NCBI RefSeq assembly: GCF_021266465.1
Contig: NZ_CP089848.1
Span: forward strand, 2,604,001 to 2,668,000
Direction of reading: 5' to 3'
From: Paralcaligenes sp. KSB-10
Lineage (GTDB): Bacteria; Pseudomonadota; Gammaproteobacteria; Burkholderiales; Burkholderiaceae_B
Length of the DNA: 64,000 nt
Shown: positions 17,603 through 27,266 of the stretch, piece by piece
Position numbering within the stretch: position 1 is the first letter of the stretch
Layout of the letters: the number at the start of each line of letters is the position of its first letter
The notes under the pieces: generated by a model
The model's input: the letters and a program-made list of their open reading frames with translations, nothing else
Told to the model about the DNA's origin: nothing
Databases searched by the model: none
Made by a program: the position numbers and the translations under genes

Positions 17603-18961
17603 ATGCACCTACACATTCTGGGTATTTGCGGCACATTCATGGGTGGCCTGGCACTGATCGCGCGCGCCGCGGGCCATACCGTTACCGGCTGCGACGCGGG
17701 AGTCTATCCCCCCATGAGCACCCAGCTAGAAGAGCAGGGCATCCGGCTCATCGAGGGATTCGACGCCGCCCAGACCGGCCTGCGGCCCGATCTGTTCATT
17801 ATCGGCAACGTGGTCACACGCGGCAACCCGCTGATGGAAGCCATTCTCGACCAGGGCCTGCCCTACACCTCCGGGCCGCAATGGCTGGGCGAACAGGTAC
17901 TGCGAGGCCAGCATGTACTGGCCGTCGCCGGAACCCATGGAAAAACCACGACCAGCTCGATGCTTGCCTGGATACTGGAACACGCCGGGCAGGCCCCCAA
18001 CTTCCTGATTGGCGGCATCGCCAGCGATCTCAAGGTGTCGGCCCGCTACCAGCCCGCGCAAGCCCTGTTCGTCATCGAGGCCGATGAATACGACACGGCA
18101 TTTTTCGACAAACGCTCCAAGTTCGTTCACTATCGTCCACGCACCGCGATTCTGAACAATCTTGAATATGATCATGCCGATATTTTTCCCGATCTGCACG
18201 CTATAGAGACTCAATTCCACCATCTGGTACGAACCATCCCGACACGAGGATGCATAGTGCGTCCCGATTTGTCCGAGGCGCTCGACCGTGTGCTGGCACG
18301 CGGCTGCTGGACGCCGGTGGTGCGTTTTGGCGGACATGGCCAATGGCAGGCCATCGCCAACAGCGAGGCAAGCCACTTCGATGTGGTGCGCGACCAAAAG
18401 GCCGTCGGCACCATCACATGGAACCTGACGGGCGAACATAACCGCATGAACGCCCTGGCAGCCATGGCGGCCGCCGAACATGTCGGCGTGCCCGTTGGCA
18501 GCAGCCTGGAGGCGCTCTCGGCGTTCGGCGGCGTGAAACGGCGCATGGAATTACGCGGCACGATCCGGCAGATTGCCGTCTACGACGACTTTGCCCATCA
18601 CCCCACCGCCATCGCCACCACGCTGGAAGGCCTGCGCAAACAGGTTGGCGACAAGCGCATTCTGGCCGTCATCGAACCACGCTCCAACACCATGAAGCTC
18701 GGAACCATGGCAGCCAGGCTCCCGGCCGCACTGAAGCAGGCCGATCAGGTATTCTGTTTCGGCGCCACTCAGGGCAAACATGCCCTGGGATGGGATCCCA
18801 AACAGGTTTTGGCCCCCCTGGGCCACCGTGCCGCCGCGTACGACGATCTCGACGCAATGATCACGGCCATCGGCGCCGCCGCCCGCCCCGGCGACTCAAT
18901 CCTGGTCATGAGCAATGGCGGATTCGGCGGCATCCATCAAAAGCTTCTGGATCGCCTGTGA
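17603..18961 (+). CDS. mpl: UDP-N-acetylmuramate:L-alanyl-gamma-D-glutamyl-meso-DAP ligase
   Basis: A 452-residue Mur-ligase family enzyme that joins recycled murein tripeptide to UDP-MurNAc. It starts MHLHILGICGTFMGGLALIA; the ATP loop GTHGKTTTSSM is near residue 110 and the DDFAHHPTAI motif near 330, both diagnostic of Mpl/MurC. The C-terminal domain ends SNGGFGGIHQKLLDRL, as in Mpl. It starts a co-directional run that includes the YqiA-like, RNB, TonB-like, aroE and mtgA genes. Confidence 0.96.
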   Translation: MHLHILGICGTFMGGLALIARAAGHTVTGCDAGVYPPMSTQLEEQGIRLIEGFDAAQTGLRPDLFIIGNVVTRGNPLMEAILDQGLPYTSGPQWLGEQVLRGQHVLAVAGTHGKTTTSSMLAWILEHAGQAPNFLIGGIASDLKVSARYQPAQALFVIEADEYDTAFFDKRSKFVHYRPRTAILNNLEYDHADIFPDLHAIETQFHHLVRTIPTRGCIVRPDLSEALDRVLARGCWTPVVRFGGHGQWQAIANSEASHFDVVRDQKAVGTITWNLTGEHNRMNALAAMAAAEHVGVPVGSSLEALSAFGGVKRRMELRGTIRQIAVYDDFAHHPTAIATTLEGLRKQVGDKRILAVIEPRSNTMKLGTMAARLPAALKQADQVFCFGATQGKHALGWDPKQVLAPLGHRAAAYDDLDAMITAIGAAARPGDSILVMSNGGFGGIHQKLLDRL

Positions 18962-18980
18962 TCCATGCACGAGGTGCCTC

Positions 18981-19574
18981 ATGATTCTCTATCTGCACGG
19001 TTTTCGTTCCTCGCCCAAATCACTCAAGGCCCACCTGTTGGCGCAGGCCATGCAAGAACGCGGCCTGGCCGGCGAATGGATATGCCCGCAACTGCCATCC
19101 AGTCCCGCGCGCGCGCTGGCCCAGGCACATCACCTTATTGAACTGGCGCAAAAAGAACAGGCCCTGGACGCAAGCCGCCAACTGACCCTGATCGGATCAT
19201 CGCTGGGCGGCTATTACGCCACCTGTCTGGCCGAATACTGGAAATGCCGAGCAGTCGTGCTCAATCCGGTGATCTATGCCTCACGCGACCTGGCTACCCA
19301 GGTCGGCACGCACACGCTTTACCATTCAGGCGATCCTTTTATCTTCTTGCCCGAGTATGTCGACGAGCTGGCCGAAATGGCCGTGGGCAAGCCGGCCCAT
19401 CCGGAACGCTACTATCTGCTTGCGGCTACCGGCGACGAAGTGCTGGACTGGCACGAAATGGCCGATTGGTACGCCGGTTGCCAGGGCCATGTCATTGAAG
19501 GCAGCGATCACGGAATTTCCGATTTTGGGCGGTGGCTGCCCCAAGTCCTTGATTTCGCACTTGACCGCTCCTGA
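18981..19574 (+). CDS. YqiA/YcfP-type alpha/beta hydrolase
   Basis: A 197-residue esterase-like protein. MILYLHGFRSSPKSLKA is the typical start, so ATG 18981 is chosen over the longer frame from 18915, which overlaps mpl. The nucleophile serine lies in LIGSSLGGYYAT and the catalytic His in EGSDHGISDF. The substrate is unknown; E. coli YqiA has weak acyl-esterase activity. GAGG at 18971-18974 is the ribosome site. Confidence 0.9.
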   Translation: MILYLHGFRSSPKSLKAHLLAQAMQERGLAGEWICPQLPSSPARALAQAHHLIELAQKEQALDASRQLTLIGSSLGGYYATCLAEYWKCRAVVLNPVIYASRDLATQVGTHTLYHSGDPFIFLPEYVDELAEMAVGKPAHPERYYLLAATGDEVLDWHEMADWYAGCQGHVIEGSDHGISDFGRWLPQVLDFALDRS

Positions 19575-19622
19575 TTACCTTTCACCTTAAGCACGCGGAT
19601 CAGCGTGCAGCTATGGATCACC

Positions 19623-21509
19623 ATGTACGTTCTTTATGAAGACAGCGGAAATTTCAAGGCGGAAAAGATTTTTTCGCAAGGCGACTCAAGTCTGCAAGTC
19701 GAGTCCGAATCGGGCAAACGCAGCAAAATAAAAGCCGCCACCGTACTATTCCAATTCGAGCAGCCCAGCCCGGCCGCCCTGCTCGAACAGGCACAAGCGC
19801 TTGCCGCCACCCTGGAGATCGACTTTCTATGGGAATGCGCCCCCCAGGAAGAATTCGAAGCCTCTCATTTCGCCGAAGATTACTTCGGACATACTCCCAG
19901 CTCCATCGAAAAAGCCGCCCTTATTTTTGCCTTGAACAGCGCCCCGGCCTATTTTCATCGGCGCGGCAAGGGGCACTACCGGCCTGCCCCGCCTGACATC
20001 CTGGCAGCCGCCCTGGCCGCCATCGAAAAAAAACAGAAACAGGCCGCACAACAGCAGGAGTGGACCGACCAGCTGGTGGCGGGAACGCTGCCCGGCCCGA
20101 TTGCCGAAATCGCCGATACCCTGCTCACCAGGCCCGACAAAAACACCCTGCAATGGAAAGCCTTCGAAGCAGCGCTCGCGCAGCTTCAAATCAGTCCGGA
20201 ACGGCTGTTGCTCAAGCTTGGCGCCTGGCCCCACCCCCTGGCCCTGCATCAGCATCGATTTTTATCGGCCCATTTTCCCAAAGGCACCGGGTTCGCGCCG
20301 ATCGACCTGCCTGAAATCGGCACCGACCTGCCATTGAGCGCCGTGGAGGCCTATTCGGTCGACGATACCAGCACCACTGAAATCGACGACGCCCTGTCCA
20401 TTGAAAACATCGATGAAACAACGGTGCGCGTGGGAATCCACATAGCCGCACCGGGCCTGGCCATCACCCGCGGCAGCGAACTGGACAAGCTGGCCCGTGC
20501 GCGCATGTCGACCGTTTATTTTCCGGGCCAGAAAATCCCCATGCTGCCCGACGAGCTGATCCAGGCCTTCTCGCTCAACGCCGGCGAGCCCAGGCCCGCC
20601 CTGTCCCTGTACGTAACGGCCAGGCTCGACACGGGCGAGATCCTGTCGTCCGAGACGCGACTCGAACGCATACAGGTCCGTGAGAATCTGCGGCACAATC
20701 TGCTTGACGAGCTCATCACCGAAGAAGCCCTGAACGATCCTCAAGCCGCGCTGCCGCATGCGCATTGGCTGCGCCCCCTGTGGCAACTTGCCCAACGCCT
20801 GAGCGCCCAGCGCGACCTGGTGCGCGGCAAGCCCGAAAACAATAATCGCGTCGAATATTCGTTTTATCTGGAAGGGTCCCCCCACGATCCCGATACCCCT
20901 GTGCAGCTTGTTCCGCGCAAGCGCAATGCCCCGCTGGACAGGCTGGTCGCCGAATACATGATACTGACCAATAATATCTGGGGCGGCTTGCTGGCAGGGC
21001 ATGGCGTACCGGGCATTTATCGCTCCCAGCAGGCGGGGCGCGTACGCATGTCCACCCAGGCCTTGCCCCACGAAGCCATCGGGGTTCCGCAGTATGCGTG
21101 GTCCACCTCTCCTTTGCGGCGCTATGTCGATCTGGTCAATCAGTGGCAAATTCTGGCCGCTGCCGAGCATGGGGTTTCGGCGCGCCTGGTCGCTCCCTTC
21201 AAGCCCAAGGAGGCCGATTTATTCGCCATTATCGGCGCGTTCGACGCCCAGTACGCCACCTGGAACGAATTCCAGAATGCGATGGAGCGCTACTGGTGCC
21301 TGCGCTGGCTGCAGCAACAAGGATTGCGCACCGTACAGGCCAGCGTCCTGCGCGAAGATCTGGTACGGTTGTGTTGTGCGCCGTTTGTCGCCCGTATTCC
21401 AGCCTTGCCGGAATTGGAACGAGGGCAGATCATCAATCTGGAAATTCTCGGGTTTGACGAACTTGCCCTCGAACTGGATTGCCGCTACCTGGACACCGTT
21501 ACGGCATAA
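19623..21509 (+). CDS. RNB-domain exoribonuclease (RNase II/R family)
   Basis: A 628-residue 3'-5' exoribonuclease. The N-terminal 150 residues (MYVLYEDSGNFKAEKIF) form a small beta-barrel and winged-helix region. The RNB domain holds the metal-binding cluster SVDDTSTTEIDDALSIEN near residue 245 and the later YAWSTSPLRRYVDLVNQ. No clear C-terminal S1 domain is visible, unlike RNase R. This short form with RNB followed by a short tail is the usual Bordetella-type protein. ATG 19623 gives the conserved start; 19605 is an in-frame alternative. Confidence 0.9.
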   Translation: MYVLYEDSGNFKAEKIFSQGDSSLQVESESGKRSKIKAATVLFQFEQPSPAALLEQAQALAATLEIDFLWECAPQEEFEASHFAEDYFGHTPSSIEKAALIFALNSAPAYFHRRGKGHYRPAPPDILAAALAAIEKKQKQAAQQQEWTDQLVAGTLPGPIAEIADTLLTRPDKNTLQWKAFEAALAQLQISPERLLLKLGAWPHPLALHQHRFLSAHFPKGTGFAPIDLPEIGTDLPLSAVEAYSVDDTSTTEIDDALSIENIDETTVRVGIHIAAPGLAITRGSELDKLARARMSTVYFPGQKIPMLPDELIQAFSLNAGEPRPALSLYVTARLDTGEILSSETRLERIQVRENLRHNLLDELITEEALNDPQAALPHAHWLRPLWQLAQRLSAQRDLVRGKPENNNRVEYSFYLEGSPHDPDTPVQLVPRKRNAPLDRLVAEYMILTNNIWGGLLAGHGVPGIYRSQQAGRVRMSTQALPHEAIGVPQYAWSTSPLRRYVDLVNQWQILAAAEHGVSARLVAPFKPKEADLFAIIGAFDAQYATWNEFQNAMERYWCLRWLQQQGLRTVQASVLREDLVRLCCAPFVARIPALPELERGQIINLEILGFDELALELDCRYLDTVTA

Positions 21510-21542
21510 ATCATTTCAACTCATCAACTGGGACTTCAAGAA

Positions 21543-22433
21543 GTGGCCAGCATTCCAGCTTCCCTGCTGCTTTTGTCCGAGCCGGCCCAACCGCGCAACG
21601 ACTATCTGCGCCTAGGAATACTGTTGTCCGTGTGCATACACGCGGCCGTGCTGGCCATCCATTTTTCGGCGCCCACGCAAACCGCCGCCCAGTCCAGCAC
21701 TCTCGAAGTCACGCTCGTGAACGCCAGGACCGAATCGGCGCCGGCCCAGGCAAAACTGCTGGCGCAAAACCAGATCAATGGCGGCGGCCAAGCCGAAGCC
21801 GGCTACGCGGCATCGCCGCTGCCCCGCACTGCCGATGAGTCGGCCGACCAGATCGTCCTGGCCGCCCTGCACAAACGCCAGGAAGAGCTCGAGGCCGAGC
21901 AACAGCAGCTCTACACCCAGCTGGAGTCCAGGCAGAAAGCCCGCTCGGCACGCAAGAACCCCGATCTGTTCCAGCAATCGACCGACCCCGGAATAGATGA
22001 ACGCTATCAGGAAAGCCTGGTCCTGAATGCCCAGATCAGTGCCCTCAAAGAACGCATCGACCGGTATAACGCCCAGCCTCGGCAACAGTTCGCGGGCCCC
22101 TCCGCCGCCGCGGCCGACTATGCCGAATACGTGGAAGCGTGGCGCAAGAAAATCGAACTGCTCGGCACCGAGCATTATCCGGCGCAGGCCCGTGGAAAAA
22201 TCCACGGCAAACTGCAGCTAACGGTATATATTAAGAAAGATGGTCAATTGGCACGCATCGAAATCAATCAGCCTTCCGAATACGCCGTACTCAATTTGGC
22301 GGCGGAACGCATCGTACAGCTTGCCGCCCCCTTTGCCCCACTGCCGCCAGCCGTGGCCAGGCACACCGATGTGCTTGCCATTACCCGCACCTGGCACTTC
22401 ATCGACAACCAGCTCGACACACAAACGCCGTGA
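21543..22433 (+). CDS. TonB-family C-terminal domain protein
   Basis: A 296-residue protein with one N-terminal membrane helix (LGILLSVCIHAAVLAIHF, about residues 22-40), a Gln/Glu-rich coiled-coil-like middle (QEELEAEQQQLYTQLESRQ) and a C-terminal TonB domain (ARGKIHGKLQLTVYIKKDG). The start is GTG 21543. It could energise an outer-membrane receptor or act as an envelope linker; no exbB/exbD is nearby, so a classical TonB role is not shown. It overlaps aroE by four bases (GTGA). Confidence 0.85.
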   Translation: MASIPASLLLLSEPAQPRNDYLRLGILLSVCIHAAVLAIHFSAPTQTAAQSSTLEVTLVNARTESAPAQAKLLAQNQINGGGQAEAGYAASPLPRTADESADQIVLAALHKRQEELEAEQQQLYTQLESRQKARSARKNPDLFQQSTDPGIDERYQESLVLNAQISALKERIDRYNAQPRQQFAGPSAAAADYAEYVEAWRKKIELLGTEHYPAQARGKIHGKLQLTVYIKKDGQLARIEINQPSEYAVLNLAAERIVQLAAPFAPLPPAVARHTDVLAITRTWHFIDNQLDTQTP

Positions 22434-23284
22434 CTTCAGCCACATCAAAACCCCGCTACGCCGTCATCGGCAATCCCATCGAGCACAGCCGCTCGCCGTT
22501 CATACACGAGCAGTTCGCCCGACAAACGGGCATTGCGCTGGAGTACAGCCGGATCAAAGCCCCGCTCGACGATTTCCCCGGCGCCGTCCATGAATTTTTT
22601 TCCACGGGAGGGCAAGGGCTGAACGTCACTTTGCCGTTCAAGGAAATTGCCTGCACCCTTGCCGCCGGCCACCTCAGTGAGCGGGCCAGACTGGCTGGCG
22701 CGGTCAATACCCTGTGGATGGCCCAAGGCCACCTGCACGGCTGCAATACCGACGGCATCGGACTCGTCAGCGATATCCACAGGCTCGGCATCGCGCTCCA
22801 GGATAAAAAAATATTGCTGATCGGCGCCGGAGGCGCGGCCAAAGGCGCGGCGCTCCCCCTGCTGAACGAACAATGCTCTCAACTGCACATCGTCAACCGT
22901 ACCGCACCACGCGCGCAGGAACTGCGAACACGAATCATCGCGCATGCGCCGGCATTTGCCGGGCAACTCTCGGCCGGCGCGCTGGATACCATCACCGGCC
23001 AGTGGGATATCGTCATCAACGCCACCTCCAGCAGCCTGGGAACGGATCCGCTCGAACTGCCCGACGCGCTCTACGCAGACCAGGCCCTGGCATATGACAT
23101 GATGTACGCCGCCCAGCCCACCGCCTTCCTGCGGCAGGCCCGCAGCCAGGGTGCGGCGCAGCTGGCCGATGGGCTGGGCATGCTGGTCGGCCAGGCCGCG
23201 GCCAGCTTCGCCATCTGGCACCACGTGCAGCCCGATGCCGCACCCGTGCTGGACGCACTGCGGCAACAGCTGCAACACGACTGA
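22430..23284 (+). CDS. aroE: Shikimate dehydrogenase
   Basis: A 284-residue NADP-dependent enzyme that reduces 3-dehydroshikimate. The N-terminal substrate motif is NPIEHSRSPFIHEQFA, the catalytic lysine is in GLNVTLPFKE, and the Rossmann loop is GAGGAAKGA near residue 132. The C-terminus has DGLGMLVGQAA. It starts with GTG overlapping the TGA of the TonB-like gene, implying coupled translation. mtgA follows by five bases. Confidence 0.95.
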   Translation: MTSATSKPRYAVIGNPIEHSRSPFIHEQFARQTGIALEYSRIKAPLDDFPGAVHEFFSTGGQGLNVTLPFKEIACTLAAGHLSERARLAGAVNTLWMAQGHLHGCNTDGIGLVSDIHRLGIALQDKKILLIGAGGAAKGAALPLLNEQCSQLHIVNRTAPRAQELRTRIIAHAPAFAGQLSAGALDTITGQWDIVINATSSSLGTDPLELPDALYADQALAYDMMYAAQPTAFLRQARSQGAAQLADGLGMLVGQAAASFAIWHHVQPDAAPVLDALRQQLQHD

Positions 23285-23289
23285 CTCTC

Positions 23290-24018
23290 ATGCCCGCCCG
23301 CAAGCGAACCGGAAAAAAGCTGCTCGGCACCGTGCTGCTTGTTGGCATGGGAGCCATGCTGCTTTATCAATTCGGCCTGTTTGTCATGATTGTCTGGTTC
23401 AATTTTCGCAATCCGGACACCAGCGCATTCATGACGGCCACCCTGACCGAGCTGAGGTCCACGGACCCGAAAGCCGCGCTCGACCATCAATGGGTCCCAT
23501 ACAGCCAGATCAATACCTCGCTCAAGCGCGCCGTAATTGCTTCCGAGGACGCCAACTTCACCGACCACGATGGAGTCGAATGGGACGCCATCCGCAAAGC
23601 CTGGCAATACAACCTGAGGCAGGCCGAACAGGGCAAAAGCAAAATGCGCGGCGGCTCGACCATCACTCAGCAGCTTGCCAAAAACCTGTTCCTGTCGAGT
23701 TCGCGCTCGTATCTGCGCAAAGCCCAGGAACTTGCGCTTGCCTATATGATCGAACTGGTCATGAGCAAAGAGCGCATACTTGAACTGTATCTGAACATCG
23801 CTCAGTGGGGCGGCAATGTTTTCGGCGCTCAGGCAGCCGCCAGGCATTATTTTCATGTAAATGCGGCGCAGCTCAACCGCTACCAGTCCGCCAAGCTTGC
23901 TGCCATGCTGCCCAACCCGGCGTATTATGACGGTCATCGCGATACCGCCTATCTGCGGTCTCGTGCCTTTACAATTGAAAAACGCATGCGCCTGGTCGAT
24001 CTGCCCGATCTGCCCTGA
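23290..24018 (+). CDS. mtgA: Monofunctional biosynthetic peptidoglycan transglycosylase
   Basis: A 242-residue GT51 glycosyltransferase that polymerises lipid II into glycan strands. One N-terminal membrane anchor (about residues 12-35) is followed by the catalytic motif AVIASEDANFTDHDG with the catalytic Glu, then GGSTITQQLAKNLFLS and NIAQWGGNVFGAQAAA. No transpeptidase domain follows, so it is the monofunctional type. aroE-mtgA adjacency is common in this order. Confidence 0.95.
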   Translation: MPARKRTGKKLLGTVLLVGMGAMLLYQFGLFVMIVWFNFRNPDTSAFMTATLTELRSTDPKAALDHQWVPYSQINTSLKRAVIASEDANFTDHDGVEWDAIRKAWQYNLRQAEQGKSKMRGGSTITQQLAKNLFLSSSRSYLRKAQELALAYMIELVMSKERILELYLNIAQWGGNVFGAQAAARHYFHVNAAQLNRYQSAKLAAMLPNPAYYDGHRDTAYLRSRAFTIEKRMRLVDLPDLP

Positions 24019-24070
24019 TTGCGTCATGCGTTCGTTCCGTTCACTTTACTCCAGACACCAAAACCCTCTA

Positions 24071-25249
24071 ATGCGTACCGCCCGCCGTTATCTAGCCCGC
24101 GAAATCTATCGCTCCAGCGCCGTTGTGCTGCTGGCACTGGTGGGTCTATTCACCTTTTTTGCCCTGATCGACGACCTCGACAACATTGGCCCGAAATTCA
24201 CTTTGCTCAGCCTGTTTTATCTGCAAGCCCTGGCTTTCCCGACCCGGCTGTACGATTTGCTGCCCATCGGCCTGCTGATCGGCGCGGTCCTGGCCCTGGC
24301 GGGACTGGCACAGCGCAACGAACTGGTCATCCTGCGGGTTTCAGGCGTTAGCGGGATGCGGCTGCTGTATATGCTCTGGGTTATTACCTTGCCCATGGTG
24401 ATAGGTGCGTTCATATTGTCCGAGGTCATCACTCCCGCGGCCGAAATCAAATCCAGCGAAGCCAATCTGACCATGCTGGGCCGCACCGAAGGCGGTCGCC
24501 TGAACAGCGGCTACTGGTTCAAGGAGCCCACGCCCGACGGCGGAACGCGCATCATCAACATCAAGCAACTCCAGGCTGGCGGCGGTGTCACAGGGATTAC
24601 TCTCTACGAATTCCGCAAAGGCCAGGAACTGACCGCGCTGACGCAAGCAACCAGCGGCCGCTTCAGCGACGGCAAACTCGTTCTCGATCATGTCACCGAA
24701 ACCCGGATCGACGCCGGATCGCCCGCCGCGCTGGCCAACGCCCAAACACCGGATGCTCCGATCGCGCATGTCAAGACCATGCCCGATCGGTCCCTCAATA
24801 CCACCCTGACGCCTGAGCGCCTGATCGCCCGTATCCTGACCCCCGAACGCATGTCGATAGCCGATCTGCTCGACTACATCGGCTATCTGAAAGCCAATAA
24901 GCTGCAGACCGAGCGCCAGGTGGTCGCTCTGTGGCGCAAAATTGCCTATCCGTTCACTTTGCTTGTCATGATTACCATCGCCGCGCCGATCGGCTTCATG
25001 CAAACACGCCGCGGCGGCGTCGGCAGCAAGGTTTTTGTCGGTATTCTGCTGGGCGTGGGATTTTTCATGCTCAATCAGCTCGCCCTCAATGTGGGCATGT
25101 TAAGCAAATGGGCTCCCTGGGTAACGGCTCTGGTGCCGAATCTGGCCGCACTCGGGCTGGCCCTGGGCGTGCTCATCATTATGGAAAATCAGCATAGCGT
25201 GCGCAGCTTCAGCCAGGCACGCTGGCCATGGAGCAAAAGAGCAGCATGA
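24071..25249 (+). CDS. lptG: LPS export ABC transporter permease LptG
   Basis: A 392-residue permease of the LptB2FG complex that extracts lipopolysaccharide from the inner membrane. Three membrane helices lie in the first 110 residues ([35 protein letters not shown]), a periplasmic beta-jellyroll spans about 130-285, and three helices close the chain ([18 protein letters not shown]). ATG 24071 ([16 protein letters not shown]) is the start; the frame from 23861 runs into mtgA. The usual partner gene lptF is not adjacent. It overlaps apaH by four bases. Confidence 0.9.
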   Translation: MRTARRYLAREIYRSSAVVLLALVGLFTFFALIDDLDNIGPKFTLLSLFYLQALAFPTRLYDLLPIGLLIGAVLALAGLAQRNELVILRVSGVSGMRLLYMLWVITLPMVIGAFILSEVITPAAEIKSSEANLTMLGRTEGGRLNSGYWFKEPTPDGGTRIINIKQLQAGGGVTGITLYEFRKGQELTALTQATSGRFSDGKLVLDHVTETRIDAGSPAALANAQTPDAPIAHVKTMPDRSLNTTLTPERLIARILTPERMSIADLLDYIGYLKANKLQTERQVVALWRKIAYPFTLLVMITIAAPIGFMQTRRGGVGSKVFVGILLGVGFFMLNQLALNVGMLSKWAPWVTALVPNLAALGLALGVLIIMENQHSVRSFSQARWPWSKRAA

Positions 25250-26082
25250 ATACGAAGTCGGATATCTGGATCATCGGCGATATTCAGGGCTGCTGCTCAC
25301 CGCTTGTCGAGCTGCTGGCGCATCCGGATCTCGCCCGCGACCCGGATGCCCAATTCTGGTTTGCCGGCGACCTGGTCAACCGCGGCCCCGACTCGCTCAA
25401 CACCCTGCGGCGCATCATCAGTCTGGGCGACCGCGCCGTGACCGTTCTTGGCAATCATGACCTGCACTTGCTGGCCGTTGCCGCCGGAGTCAAAAAGCCA
25501 GGCAAGTCGGACACCTTCAACGATGTGCTCGGCGCCCCGGACAGCAAAGATCTCATCGACTGGCTGCGGCATTGCCCGCTGGCCCACTACGCCCACCGCC
25601 ATTTGCTGGTTCATGCGGGTGTACTGCCCAAGTGGAGCGTCGACAAAACCCTGGCGCTGGCCGCCGAGGTCGAAGCGGCGTTGCGCGGCCCCGACTGGAA
25701 AAACATGCTGCACAAGATGTATGGCAACGAACCACTGCGCTGGAAAGACGGTTACAGTGGGGGCAAGCGTTTGCGCGTCATTATCAATGCCCTGACGCGC
25801 ATGCGCATGTGCAACAGCAAGGGCCATATGGAGTTCTCCCACAAGGGAGCGCCCGGCTCGAGTGCAGGCCTGATGCCCTGGTTCGATGTGCCCAACCGGG
25901 TCATTCGCGACGACACCATTGTATTTGGCCACTGGTCGACCCTGGGCCTGCTGATTCGCCCGGATGTCATTTGTCTGGATACCGGCTGCATTTGGGGCGG
26001 AAAACTCAGCGCGTTGCGGCTGCACGATCACAAAATCGTGCAGGTCGGCTGCTCGCAGTACCAGAACCCCACCGAACATTAA
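25246..26082 (+). CDS. apaH: Bis(5'-nucleosyl)-tetraphosphatase, symmetrical
   Basis: A 278-residue metallophosphatase that cleaves Ap4A to two ADP and removes Np4 RNA caps. The calcineurin-type motifs are in order: [21 protein letters not shown] and [10 protein letters not shown], with H-rich closing motifs [12 protein letters not shown] 25246 overlaps the lptG stop as ATGA. The gene converges on plsC with only seven bases between the stop codons and no separate terminator. Confidence 0.95.
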   Translation: MNTKSDIWIIGDIQGCCSPLVELLAHPDLARDPDAQFWFAGDLVNRGPDSLNTLRRIISLGDRAVTVLGNHDLHLLAVAAGVKKPGKSDTFNDVLGAPDSKDLIDWLRHCPLAHYAHRHLLVHAGVLPKWSVDKTLALAAEVEAALRGPDWKNMLHKMYGNEPLRWKDGYSGGKRLRVIINALTRMRMCNSKGHMEFSHKGAPGSSAGLMPWFDVPNRVIRDDTIVFGHWSTLGLLIRPDVICLDTGCIWGGKLSALRLHDHKIVQVGCSQYQNPTEH

Positions 26083-26089
26083 ACCAGGG

Positions 26090-26848
26090 TCACGACGGCT
26101 TATGCCCGCCGACCTTCACCGCGCCGCGGATGACATGATGCGTATGCGATGCCGTTTTGCTGCGCCCCAGCTCACGGCACACTGCGTTGGACAAGACAGG
26201 CAGAAACTCGGCCTCGACCCGCACCCCGGTCGTACCCAGCAGGCACCACAAGTTTTGCAGCAGGTTCTGTTCGCCGACAAAGGCAATATAGTCGCTGCGC
26301 CTGCCGCGATGCAGAAATCGCAATGCCACCGGCTGAATATCGACATTGGCGCGAATCGCCGCCTCAAACAGGCTTGAATGAAACGGCGCCACGTCGAAAC
26401 CGGCCGAGGTCGTCCCCTCGGGAAACAGGCCCACGACTTCACCCTGCTCGAACCGTGCCTTCATCTGTTCGCCGACCGCCATGATCGCCTGGCGCTGGCC
26501 TCGTTCGATGAATACCGTGCCCGCACCGGCAACCAGCCGGCCGATGATCGGCCATCGTCGAATATCGCTTTTGGCAATGAAGCTCATGGGCCTCACACCA
26601 TTGAGCACGAAAATATCGACCCATGAAACATGATTCGCCACCCAGAGCGCCGCGCCGCCCGATCCGGGTTCGCCCTGCACCTGGACCCTGACCCCGCAGA
26701 ACACCAGCAGGACGCGCGACCATTGGTGATTCATGCTTTTTCGCACTGGCAAGGACGCAAAAGGAAAAATGCAAATTACCGATAACAAGCCCAGCACAAT
26801 CCAGATAAACACGAAAATTGCCCGCACGGAAAACAGCAGAACGCTCAA
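26090..26848 (-). CDS. 1-acyl-sn-glycerol-3-phosphate acyltransferase (PlsC family)
   Basis: A 252-residue membrane acyltransferase that converts lysophosphatidic acid to phosphatidic acid. An N-terminal helix (residues 8-30) is followed by the HX4D motif in NHVSWVDIF near residue 72 and the FPEGTTS motif near 140. Other PlsC-like paralogs exist in this family, so the precise acceptor lipid is inferred. It starts right next to the ruvX stop (one base) and so ends a yqgE-ruvX-plsC operon. Confidence 0.88.
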   Translation of the reverse strand: MSVLLFSVRAIFVFIWIVLGLLSVICIFPFASLPVRKSMNHQWSRVLLVFCGVRVQVQGEPGSGGAALWVANHVSWVDIFVLNGVRPMSFIAKSDIRRWPIIGRLVAGAGTVFIERGQRQAIMAVGEQMKARFEQGEVVGLFPEGTTSAGFDVAPFHSSLFEAAIRANVDIQPVALRFLHRGRRSDYIAFVGEQNLLQNLWCLLGTTGVRVEAEFLPVLSNAVCRELGRSKTASHTHHVIRGAVKVGGHKPS

Positions 26849-26849
26849 A

Positions 26850-27266
26850 TCAGTCTCTCTTTATGATTTCTGGGGCAAGCACATCGAAATAGCGCTGCAG
26901 GATCACGGCGGCGGCCACCGCATCGTCGGGAGCGTTCGAGCCCAGAATGTGTTGCGCTTCAAGGCTCGAGCCACGTTCGTCGATCAGCTCGACCTCGAGG
27001 CTGAACCGGCCGCGTAGCTGGTTCGCGAAGCGCCGGCACCGCAAGGAAGCATACTGTTCGCTTCCGTCGAGGGTAAGCGGCAAACCCACAATGACCCGCT
27101 GCGGCTGCCATTCATCCAACAAACGGCCAATCGCGGCAAAACGCTGCTGGCGTGTGAGGGGCGTCAATATTTCCAGCGGCCGGGCTTGCCGCGTCAGGGT
27201 GTTGCCGATGGCCACCCCTATTTTTTTTGTGCCGTAATCAAAGGCAAGCAGGGTTTCCTCAGTCAT
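26850..27266 (-). CDS. ruvX: RuvX/YqgF Holliday junction resolvase-like nuclease
   Basis: A 138-residue RNase H-fold protein. The first acidic motif is in LLAFDYGTKKIGVAIGN, the second in VELIDERGSSLEA, and the third in APDDAVAAAVILQRYF. The family acts on Holliday junctions and in pre-16S rRNA 5' end processing. It overlaps yqgE by eight bases, and yqgE-ruvX is a conserved pair. Confidence 0.93.
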   Translation of the reverse strand: MTEETLLAFDYGTKKIGVAIGNTLTRQARPLEILTPLTRQQRFAAIGRLLDEWQPQRVIVGLPLTLDGSEQYASLRCRRFANQLRGRFSLEVELIDERGSSLEAQHILGSNAPDDAVAAAVILQRYFDVLAPEIIKRD

